DNA of 5,833 nucleotides from positions 1 through 5,833 of the forward strand of contig CAMZAY010000083.1 of NCBI GenBank assembly GCA_947304365.1, read 5' to 3'. A program made the translations under genes and the position numbers. The notes below the pieces were generated by a model, which saw nothing but the letters and a program-made list of their open reading frames with translations, was not told where the DNA came from and searched no databases. Positions 1-5,168 of the stretch are shown in pieces. This DNA is from an uncultured Clostridia bacterium (GTDB taxonomy: Bacteria; Bacillota; Clostridia; Christensenellales; CAG-138). The stretch's first letter is position 1. Each line of letters begins with the position of its first letter.

Positions 1-2
1 GC

Positions 3-59
3 GCTTCTTTTGCGCCGCAGGCAGGAACGGACCATCCTTCGGAGAATCGTTACAGGTAA
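3..59 (+). CDS. Possible C-terminal tail of an upstream gene (rsmG by synteny)
   Basis: One forward frame runs from the window edge to a TAA at 57-59, giving ASFAPQAGTDHPSENRYR. In many Firmicutes rsmG (16S rRNA G527 methyltransferase) lies directly upstream of noc, and RsmG proteins often end in a short Pro/Gly-containing basic tail. The PQAGT stretch fits that only loosely. Codon use is not strongly like the neighbours, and the frame that continues into noc is also open here, so this could be non-coding. The upstream sequence would settle it. The 24 bases between this stop and noc hold a 6-bp inverted repeat overlapping the stop (ATCGTT 46-51, AACGAT 62-67) and the noc ribosome binding site. 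Confidence 0.25.
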   Translation, partial: ASFAPQAGTDHPSENRYR

Positions 60-70
60 GCAACGATCCC

Positions 71-82
71 GGAGGTTTTTTT
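71..82 (+). promoter_or_regulatory. noc ribosome binding site with T7 spacer
   Basis: A perfect GGAGG (71-75) is followed by seven T residues and the ATG at 83, so the spacing is the optimal 7 nt. This fixes the noc start, although the frame is open upstream to the window edge. Confidence 0.85.
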
Positions 83-934
83 ATGAATCTTTTCGGCTCA
101 AAAAAGGCGCAGGAAGCGCCCGAATCGCCCGCGGTCCGGCTCGAGGATCTGCCGGTGCGCCTGATCTATCCGAACCCGAGCCAACCCAGGCGGGAATTTG
201 ACGAGGGCGGCATAGCGGAGCTTGCGGCGTCCATAAAGGAGCTTGGGCTGATACAGCCCCTTGTTGTGCGCGCGGCGGACGGATATTTCGAGCTCGTCGC
301 CGGCGAACGCCGCCTCCGCGCGGTGAAGCTCCTGGGATACAGGACGGTCAGGTGCATCGTTGACCGAGGCCTTGACGAGAGCGATTCCGCGCTGATGGCG
401 ATAGTCGAAAATCTCCAGCGCGAGGATCTGCATTTTTTCGACGAGGCCGAATGCTATGCGGAGCTCATCGGGCGCCTTCGCATAACGCAGGAGGAGCTTG
501 CCGCGCGCGTCGGCAAAAGCCAGAGCTTCATTTCCAATAAGCTGCGCCTTTTGAAGACTGCCCCGCATGTGCGCTCTCTCGTACGCCGCACCGGCCTTTC
601 GGAAAGGCATGTGCGCGCGCTCGTAAGGCTTGAGGACGAAGCCGCGCAGGAGCAAGCCGCTATGAAGATGTCGCGCGGGGCTCTGTCGGTAAAAGCCTCC
701 GAAAAGCTTGTTGACGGAATGCTTCGCGAGCGCAGCAAAGCGCCGCGTGCTGAGGCAAAACCGCGGATAATAAGGATATTCAAGGATTACAAGCTCTTCC
801 TGAACACGGTGAATTCGGCTTGTGGTCAGCTTCGGGAAAGCGGCCTTAGCGTGCTCGTCCGTCAAGAGGAGCGCGAAAACGGCGTGGAAATAGTCATCAT
901 CGTTACGCAGCCCGAGGCGGGTCCGCGCAGATGA
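83..934 (+). CDS. noc: Nucleoid occlusion protein Noc (ParB-family CTPase)
   Basis: 283 residues, the usual Noc length. Noc binds NBS sites, loads as a CTP-dependent clamp, associates with the membrane and stops FtsZ ring assembly over the nucleoid. The ParB/CTPase domain spans about residues 22-125, with QPRREF at 34-39, GERRLRA at 74-80 and ENLQRE at 109-114. A helix-turn-helix lies at about 134-158 (ITQEELAARVGKSQSFISNK) and a short dimerisation domain at about 228-276. The C-terminal part follows the Noc pattern rather than Spo0J. At the four positions reported to separate Noc from ParB DNA specificity it has Q147, K153, K158 and R175, the Noc set. The short N-terminus (MNLFGSKK) could be a reduced version of the amphipathic membrane-targeting helix of Bacillus Noc; that is inference. 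It sits upstream of soj-parB as in Bacillus, but has its own terminator. Confidence 0.9.
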   Translation: MNLFGSKKAQEAPESPAVRLEDLPVRLIYPNPSQPRREFDEGGIAELAASIKELGLIQPLVVRAADGYFELVAGERRLRAVKLLGYRTVRCIVDRGLDESDSALMAIVENLQREDLHFFDEAECYAELIGRLRITQEELAARVGKSQSFISNKLRLLKTAPHVRSLVRRTGLSERHVRALVRLEDEAAQEQAAMKMSRGALSVKASEKLVDGMLRERSKAPRAEAKPRIIRIFKDYKLFLNTVNSACGQLRESGLSVLVRQEERENGVEIVIIVTQPEAGPRR

Positions 935-966
935 CCTTTGTTTTATCGAATACCTTCAATTTTTTT

Positions 967-987
967 GCGGCATGAGCCGCCTTTTTT
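967..987 (+). terminator. Rho-independent terminator of noc
   Basis: The stem GCGGC (967-971) / GCCGC (976-980) encloses the loop ATGA, followed by C and then six T residues (982-987). It lies 32 bases after the noc stop. Its T-tract runs directly into the first parS-type site, with base 987 shared. The stem is short, so efficiency may be partial. Confidence 0.75.
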
Positions 988-1002
988 GTTTCCCGTGAAA
1001 CA
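987..1002. promoter_or_regulatory. parS: parS-type site 1 (parS with an NBS-like central base)
   Basis: TGTTTCCCGTGAAACA matches the Firmicutes parS 16-mer TGTTTCACGTGAAACA at 15 of 16 positions. The one change, A to C at the seventh base, is the base found at that place in the Noc-binding site (ATTTCCCGGGAAAT core). The left half is therefore intermediate between parS and NBS, while the right half is pure parS. It is probably a ParB loading site, possibly also seen by Noc. Confidence 0.8.
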
Positions 1003-1039
1003 TTAGCAGCAGGAGCGATCGGGCTTGCGCAATCGAAAA

Positions 1040-1055
1040 AGTTTCACGTGAAACA
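1040..1055. promoter_or_regulatory. parS: parS site 2
   Basis: AGTTTCACGTGAAACA carries the complete GTTTCACGTGAAAC palindrome of parS and differs from the Bacillus 16-mer only at the first base. Its centre lies 53 bp from site 1 and 24 bp from site 3. It is expected to be a nucleation site for the ParB clamp encoded at 2016-2885. Confidence 0.93.
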
Positions 1056-1061
1056 ATCCAT

Positions 1062-1081
1062 AAAGTTTCACGTGAAACTTT
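1062..1081. promoter_or_regulatory. parS: parS site 3, 20-bp perfect palindrome
   Basis: AAAGTTTCACGTGAAACTTT is a perfect 20-base palindrome with the parS core at 1064-1079. It ends 24 bases before the -35 hexamer of the soj promoter. ParB loading and spreading here could repress soj-parB transcription, a plausible autoregulatory layout that is not proven by sequence. Confidence 0.93.
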
Positions 1082-1105
1082 GCCAAAAAGATATGAAAAT
1101 AGGCG

Positions 1106-1134
1106 TTGCAACGCGAGGGGATATCATTTATAAT
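1106..1134 (+). promoter_or_regulatory. sigma-A promoter of the soj operon
   Basis: TTGCAA (1106-1111), a 17-bp spacer and a consensus TATAAT (1129-1134). Transcription is predicted to start near 1141, leaving a leader of about 118 nt before soj. It is the only strong promoter seen upstream of the four-gene operon and lies directly downstream of the parS pair. Confidence 0.85.
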
Positions 1135-1140
1135 AAGGGC

Positions 1141-1258
1141 ATAAGCATAAACGCGCCGACGGGGCCACACCCCGCAAAGGCGCGAAGCAGTTAAGCGATC
1201 GGAGATGCGCCGCGCATGGCGCTCCCCGGGAAAGGATGCCGGAAGGCATAAGGAAAAC
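1141..1258 (+). promoter_or_regulatory. Structured 5' leader of soj mRNA
   Basis: Three hairpins can be drawn. (1) CGCGCC 1152-1157 pairs with GGCGCG 1179-1184, and inside it CGGGG 1160-1164 pairs with CCCCG 1170-1174 around the loop CCACA, giving 11 GC pairs interrupted by one internal loop. (2) ATGCG 1205-1209 pairs with CGCAT 1213-1217. (3) ATGCC 1236-1240 pairs with GGCAT 1245-1249 and closes a GGAA (GNRA) tetraloop, one base before the soj Shine-Dalgarno AGGA (1251-1254). No T-tract follows hairpin 1, so it is not an ordinary terminator. I recognise no known riboswitch. A regulatory or mRNA-stabilising role is inference. Confidence 0.5.
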
Positions 1259-2029
1259 ATGGCAAAAATAGTTGCTGTTGCAAATCAGAAGGGCGGCGTC
1301 GGAAAAACGACCACCGCCGTCAACCTTGCTGCGTGTACCGCGCAGCAGGGAAAAAGAGTCCTTCTTGTGGACGTTGACCCGCAGGGCAACGCCACGAGCG
1401 GCGTGGGCGTCGATAAAAACGCCTGCGAATACAGCGTGTACGACATGCTGATAAACGAGGTCGAAGCGGAAAAAGTCATCCAGCACACCAAGATACCGAC
1501 TCTCGACGTGATACCGTCAAGGATCGAGCTTGCCGGCGCGGAGGTCGAACTCGTATCCATGATGGCGCGCGAAAGGAAGCTCCGCACGTCGCTCAAGCCG
1601 ATCGTGAAGGATTACGATTACACTTTCATAGACTGTCCGCCGTCCCTTGGCCTTTTGACCCTCAATGCGCTGACGGTCGCGGATACGCTGCTCGTGCCGA
1701 TACAGTGCGAATATTACGCGCTCGAGGGGCTTGCGCAGCTTATGAACACGGTGAAGCTCGTCCGTCAGCACCTTAACGAGGAGCTTGAGGTCGAGGGCGT
1801 AGTAATGACCATGTACGACGCGAGGACGAACCTCTCGCCGATGGTGGTGGGTGAAGTCAAAAAATTCTTCAAAAACAAGGTCTACGAAACGGTGATACCC
1901 CGCTCCGTAAGGTTGGGCGAGGCGCCGAGCTTCGGTCTGCCCATTTCGCTCTACGATCCGAAGAGCGCGGGCGCGAAGGCTTACGAAAATCTGGCAAAGG
2001 AGCTGCTTGAAAGAGATGGCAACAAATAA
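1259..2029 (+). CDS. soj: Chromosome partition ATPase Soj (ParA)
   Basis: 256 residues; Bacillus Soj has 253. This deviant Walker ATPase dimerises with ATP, binds DNA non-specifically, is released by ParB-stimulated hydrolysis, and also regulates DnaA in Bacillus. The deviant Walker A KGGVGKTT is at 11-18, Walker A' DVDPQGN at 38-44 and Walker B FIDCPPS at 123-129. CEYYALEGL (150-158) and IPRSVRL (213-219) are strongly Soj-like. The DNA-binding arginines expected at 189 (DART) and 218 are present. The start is ATG 1259, with AGGA four bases upstream and MAKIVAVANQKGG beginning as in homologues. An in-frame ATG at 1205 would add 18 unconserved residues and is rejected. It is first in the soj-parB-trmN6-rsmI operon, behind the 1106-1134 promoter, and its 3' end overlaps parB by 14 bases. 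Confidence 0.97.
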   Translation: MAKIVAVANQKGGVGKTTTAVNLAACTAQQGKRVLLVDVDPQGNATSGVGVDKNACEYSVYDMLINEVEAEKVIQHTKIPTLDVIPSRIELAGAEVELVSMMARERKLRTSLKPIVKDYDYTFIDCPPSLGLLTLNALTVADTLLVPIQCEYYALEGLAQLMNTVKLVRQHLNEELEVEGVVMTMYDARTNLSPMVVGEVKKFFKNKVYETVIPRSVRLGEAPSFGLPISLYDPKSAGAKAYENLAKELLERDGNK

Positions 2030-2885
2030 GAACAACAAAAGGCTCGGCAAGGGCCTCGATTCCCTGTTCGGGGATTACGAAAAGCAGGAAAACGACGTGG
2101 TAAAAATGATACCCGTCACTTTGATCGACAACAATCCGGGGCAGCCCCGCAAGCATTTCAACGAGGAAAAGCTTAACGAGCTGGCCGATTCGATCAGGGA
2201 GCACGGCATAGTACAGCCGTTGATCGTAAAGAAAAACGGCGAGAGGTACACCATAATCGCCGGCGAAAGGCGTTTCCGCGCCGCGATGATAGCGGAGCTG
2301 AAGGAAGTACCCGCGCTTGTCCGCGACATGGACGGCCGCGAGGTCATGGAGGTCGCCCTTATCGAGAACATCCAGAGGGAGAACCTTAACCCCATCGAGG
2401 AGGCGGCAGCGATACGCTTCCTCATGGACGAGCATGACCTCACGCAGGAGGAGGTCGCAAAGCGCCTCTCGAAGAGCCGCCCCGCGATCGCAAACTCGGT
2501 AAGGCTCCTCCAGCTGCCCGGCATCGTGCAGGATCTCCTGCGGGAGGGCGGCATACAGCCCGGTCATGCGAGGGTGCTCGCCTCTATAACGGACGAGGAA
2601 CTGCTTGAGAAAACGGCGGTCAAGTGCGCGGAGAGCGGCTGGTCCGTCCGCGAGACCGAGGATCAGGTCAAGAAGGCGCTTATACTCGCCGACCTCCACA
2701 AGAGGCCGAGGCGTTCGAGGCGTCTTACAAACGATCTTGCAGCAGCGAGGTCCCGCTTAAGGGAGCGCCTTGGGACGCGAGTCGACATACAGGGCGACGA
2801 GAAAAAGGGCAAGATCATCATAGAATACTACACGGGCGACGGTCTCCAGTCCATTTACGAGACGATAATGGGCGACGAGGAATAA
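2016..2885 (+). CDS. parB: Chromosome partition protein ParB (Spo0J)
   Basis: 289 residues. This CTP-dependent DNA clamp loads at parS, stimulates Soj ATPase and recruits SMC to the origin region. The N-terminal Soj-activating peptide RLGKGLDSLFG is at 9-19. The CTPase domain spans about 31-130, with QPRKHF 43-48, GERRFRA 83-89 and ENIQRENLNP 117-126. The helix-turn-helix is at about 142-166 (LTQEEVAKRLSKSRPAIANS) and the dimerisation domain at about 240-285. The specificity positions are R155, S161, Q166 and G183, parS-type and unlike the Q/K/K/R of Noc in this window. ATG 2016 is chosen because it gives MATNKNNKRLGKG; a TTG at 2007, four bases after GGAG (1999-2002), would add only three residues. 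The ATG overlaps soj by 14 bases, implying translational coupling. Confidence 0.95.
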   Translation: MATNKNNKRLGKGLDSLFGDYEKQENDVVKMIPVTLIDNNPGQPRKHFNEEKLNELADSIREHGIVQPLIVKKNGERYTIIAGERRFRAAMIAELKEVPALVRDMDGREVMEVALIENIQRENLNPIEEAAAIRFLMDEHDLTQEEVAKRLSKSRPAIANSVRLLQLPGIVQDLLREGGIQPGHARVLASITDEELLEKTAVKCAESGWSVRETEDQVKKALILADLHKRPRRSRRLTNDLAAARSRLRERLGTRVDIQGDEKKGKIIIEYYTGDGLQSIYETIMGDEE

Positions 2886-3622
2886 TGCTTAAGGACGGCG
2901 AAAGGCTCGAAGACCTGCAATATAAGGGGCTCCGCGTGATACAAAACGACGAGGGGTTCCGTTTCGGCACGGATTCCGTACTGCTTGCGGGCTTTGTGAG
3001 AGCGACCCCGCGCGAAAAAGCGGTCGATCTCGGCAGCGGCACGGGAGTTATAGCCATTCTCGCCTCCGCAAGGACGGGCGCTCATTTCACCGCGGTGGAG
3101 ATACAGCCGGAGCAATGCAGCATGGCGCGCCGCTCGATGGAGCTGAACGGCCTCGATATCCCCGTGATAGAGGCCGATATGCGCACCGTGCATGATAAGC
3201 TCGGGCGGGGGGCGTTCGATGTTGCGGCGGTCAATCCGCCCTACTACCCCGCATCCGGCGGGGCGGTATCGCAAAAGGGCGCGGAAGGATTCGTCGGCGC
3301 GGCTACCCACGACATTTATTGTACGATGGATGAGGTCGCAGAGAGCGCGTCAAGGCTCCTTAAATACGGCGGCAGGCTCTATATTTGCTGTCCTGCCGCG
3401 AGGCTGGCGGAGCTGTTCAATGCGCTCGGCAGAGAGGATCTGGAGCCGAAACGGCTTCGAATGGTCGCGGCCCGCGCGGATAAAGCCCCCTACCTCGCGC
3501 TGATCGAGGCAAAAAAAGGCGCGAAGCCGGGTTTGATATGGGAAAAACAGCTGGTGATAAACGGAGAGGACGGCGCCTACACCGACGAGGTGAAGGCCAT
3601 CTATCATATCGATGAAGAATGA
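2885..3622 (+). CDS. TrmN6/YabB-family N6-adenine methyltransferase (tRNA)
   Basis: 245 residues with a Rossmann SAM-binding fold. Motif I, DLGSGTG, is at 48-54, the acidic motif II VEIQPEQ at 71-77, and NPPY at 117-120 is the catalytic motif IV typical of amino-methylation of adenine. The N-terminal FRFGTDSVLLAGF (25-37) is characteristic of the COG4123 family (E. coli YfiC/TrmN6, Bacillus YabB, 247 aa). E. coli TrmN6 makes m6A37 in tRNA1(Val); the substrate in this lineage is not shown by sequence, so I give no gene symbol. ATG 2885 overlaps the parB stop by one base (TAATG). Its 3' end overlaps rsmI by 11 bases. In Bacillus yabB also lies close to rsmI (yabC), with yazA between them; no yazA is present here. 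Confidence 0.88.
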   Translation: MLKDGERLEDLQYKGLRVIQNDEGFRFGTDSVLLAGFVRATPREKAVDLGSGTGVIAILASARTGAHFTAVEIQPEQCSMARRSMELNGLDIPVIEADMRTVHDKLGRGAFDVAAVNPPYYPASGGAVSQKGAEGFVGAATHDIYCTMDEVAESASRLLKYGGRLYICCPAARLAELFNALGREDLEPKRLRMVAARADKAPYLALIEAKKGAKPGLIWEKQLVINGEDGAYTDEVKAIYHIDEE

Positions 3623-4490
3623 ATCGACGGACATAATGCCGGAAGGCGCGAATAGCGGATCGAAACTCGAGCCGAAGCTCTATCTATGCGCTACCCCGAT
3701 AGGAAATCTCGGCGATATCACGGAGCGCGTGCTCGACGCCCTGCGGAGGGCCGACGCTATCTTTTGCGAAGATACGCGCAACACCGGCGCGCTGCTCAAG
3801 CGGTTCGATATAAGGGGCCGTCTCGAGAGCTGTCATGAGCATAACGAGGAAGCCGCTGCGGAACGCGTAAAGGAGCTGATAAGGAGCGGACGCGCGGTCG
3901 CGTACGTTTCGGACGCGGGCATGCCCTGCATCTCCGATCCGGGAGAAAGGCTCGTCAGGGCGTGTATCGAGGAGGGTCTCCCCTTTGAGGTGCTCCCCGG
4001 CGCATCCGCGGGACTGACGGCGGCGATAATGAGCGGCCTGCCGACGAAGCGGATTTTTTTCGTTGGCTTCCTCCCGCGGGAAAACCGCGAGCGAGCGGAG
4101 CTCATAGCCGAGATAAAGCGCGTGACTGCGACGGTGGTCATCTATGAAAGCCCGTACAGGGTCGCCGCCACATTGAAGGAGCTTAAGGAAGTCCTCGGTG
4201 ACCGCAAAGCCGCGCTCGTGCGGGAGATAACGAAGCTGTTTGAGGAGACAGTGCGAGGCGCGCTCTCCGAGCTTGGGGAAAGATTTGAGGACACCCCTCC
4301 CCGGGGCGAGTGCGTGATCGTCGTTTCCGGCGAACAGCCGGACGAAGCGCCTGCGGAGGACCTTGACGGTATGCTCAAACGCCTGCTCGATTCCGGCATG
4401 AGCGTTAAGGACGCCGCGAAGCAGGCCTCGCTCCTGCTCGACATACCCAAGAGCGAAGCCTACCGCCGCGCGACGGAATTGAAGGGATAA
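3612..4490 (+). CDS. rsmI: 16S rRNA (cytidine1402-2'-O)-methyltransferase RsmI
   Basis: 292 residues, the same size as the Bacillus homologue. RsmI uses SAM to 2'-O-methylate C1402 in the 16S decoding centre, next to the N4-methylation by RsmH. It has the tetrapyrrole-methylase-like fold. Family motifs are TPIGNLGDIT (28-37), FCEDTRNTGALLKRF (51-65), SDAGMPCISDPGE (100-112), LPGASA (128-133), FVGFLPR (150-156), YESPYR (178-183) and VREITKLFEE (203-212). The C-terminal MSVKDAAKQASLLLDIPKSE (263-282) is the small helical extension of the family. The start is less certain than the gene: ATG 3612, inside the end of the preceding gene, has no strong Shine-Dalgarno, and ATG 3636 is an alternative that would still leave a short extra N-terminus. 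It is last in the soj operon. Confidence 0.95.
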   Translation: MKNESTDIMPEGANSGSKLEPKLYLCATPIGNLGDITERVLDALRRADAIFCEDTRNTGALLKRFDIRGRLESCHEHNEEAAAERVKELIRSGRAVAYVSDAGMPCISDPGERLVRACIEEGLPFEVLPGASAGLTAAIMSGLPTKRIFFVGFLPRENRERAELIAEIKRVTATVVIYESPYRVAATLKELKEVLGDRKAALVREITKLFEETVRGALSELGERFEDTPPRGECVIVVSGEQPDEAPAEDLDGMLKRLLDSGMSVKDAAKQASLLLDIPKSEAYRRATELKG

Positions 4491-4506
4491 CAACGGTAAA
4501 GACAAG

Positions 4507-4552
4507 CGCCTGCCGGACAGCTCCGCATAAGGAGACCGGCGGGCGTTTTTTT
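4507..4552 (+). terminator. Strong rho-independent terminator of the soj-rsmI operon
   Basis: A 10-bp stem CGCCTGCCGG (4507-4516) / CCGGCGGGCG (4536-4545), with one G-U pair, encloses a second hairpin CTCC (4521-4524) / GGAG (4531-4534) with the loop GCATAA. Seven T residues follow (4546-4552). It lies 16 bases after the rsmI stop and separates the operon from spmAB. Confidence 0.95.
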
Positions 4553-4607
4553 GCGCCCCGAGCGCGCAGTCTGTAATAATCCGACGAAAAAACGAGTATC
4601 TTCCATT

Positions 4608-5168
4608 ATGATGAAATGGATCTTCGGAATAATGACCGTGATAGGCATCGCGGTCTTCACAGCGCGCGGTGACGGCGCGGGGGCGCTGAACGCGCTCGTT
4701 AAAGGCGGCGAAAGCGCCGTGGAGCTTTCGATATCGCTTGCGGGGTCGTACATGTTCTGGATGGGTGTAATGAATATAGCCGACGAGGCGGGGCTCGTCA
4801 AAAAGCTTGCGAAGCTCATGAGGCGGCCACTCAACCTTGTAATGCCGGATGCGGGCGAGGCGGCGGCGCCGGTAACGCTGAATCTCGCGGCAAATTTCTT
4901 CGGACTCGGCAACGCGGCTACTCCGTTCGGGATAGAGGCGATGAAAAAGCTCGACAAGGGAGACGGCAGAGCGTCGGACGATATGGCGATGTTTATAGCG
5001 CTCAATTCATCCGCGATAGAGCTCCTGCCCGCCTCGGTGATCGCGGTAAGGACCGCCTGTGGCTCTGCGTCGCCGTATGATATAGTGCTTCCGACGTTCA
5101 TAGCGTCAGCCGCCGCAGCCGCAGCCGCCGTGATATCCTGCAGACTGCTTGCGAGGGTGTTCAAATGA
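4608..5168 (+). CDS. spmA: Spore maturation protein SpmA
   Basis: 186 residues; Bacillus SpmA has 196. It is an integral membrane protein with a nucleoside-recognition (Gate) domain, needed with SpmB for full dehydration of the spore core. Its biochemical activity is unknown. Hydrophobic segments lie at about 2-18, 40-57, 86-100, 126-148 and 159-183, the last rich in alanine. The signature FFGLGNAATPFGIEAM is at 97-112, followed by ALNSSAIELLPASVIAVR (131-148), both closely matching SpmA. Two adjacent ATGs (4608, 4611) are possible starts. A TTG at 4551 inside the rsmI terminator is rejected. No good Shine-Dalgarno precedes the ATGs. Its stop overlaps spmB as ATGA. In Bacillus spmAB is transcribed in the mother cell with dacB, but I see no clear sigma-E promoter here. 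Confidence 0.95.
   Translation: MMKWIFGIMTVIGIAVFTARGDGAGALNALVKGGESAVELSISLAGSYMFWMGVMNIADEAGLVKKLAKLMRRPLNLVMPDAGEAAAPVTLNLAANFFGLGNAATPFGIEAMKKLDKGDGRASDDMAMFIALNSSAIELLPASVIAVRTACGSASPYDIVLPTFIASAAAAAAAVISCRLLARVFK

Larger units (their letters stand above)
935..1258. other. noc-soj intergenic region: partition/regulatory hub
   Basis: This 324-base gap contains no convincing gene on either strand. In order it holds the noc terminator, three parS-type palindromes, the soj promoter and a hairpin-rich soj leader, each listed separately. The part before about 1100 is visibly AT-richer than the flanking genes, as expected for a control region. Confidence 0.85.

Noticed and set aside
98..865. 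Long antisense open frame across noc (255 aa)
   Set aside because: No recognisable domain. It mirrors the codon bias of noc, as do the similar minus-strand frames opposite soj, parB, rsmI and spmAB.
1216..1251. 11-codon ORF MALPGKGCRKA in the soj leader
   Set aside because: Spacing from GGAG (1201-1204) is long, the ATG lies within a small hairpin, and nothing in the peptide suggests an attenuator.
1205..1258. N-terminal extension of Soj from the in-frame ATG 1205
   Set aside because: The 18 extra residues (MRRAWRSPGK...) are unlike any ParA start, GGAG abuts the ATG with no spacing, and ATG 1259 has AGGA and the canonical MAKIVAVANQKGG start.
1..1258. DnaA boxes or replication origin near the partition locus
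   Set aside because: I looked for TTATCCACA-like 9-mers on both strands and saw none, although the locus type is usually origin-proximal.
2624..2884. 87-residue N-terminal extension of the TrmN6-like protein
   Set aside because: It would run in another frame through the conserved C-terminus of parB; ATG 2885 with its TAATG overlap gives the normal family length.
4551..4580. Possible sigma-A promoter TTGCGC-18-AATAAT before spmA
   Set aside because: The -35 matches only three of six consensus bases, the TTG lies in the terminator T-tract, and sporulation genes are usually not driven by this class.
4551..4607. TTG 4551 as the spmA start
   Set aside because: It lies inside the rsmI terminator and adds 19 residues unlike SpmA; the protein begins as expected at the ATG pair 4608/4611.
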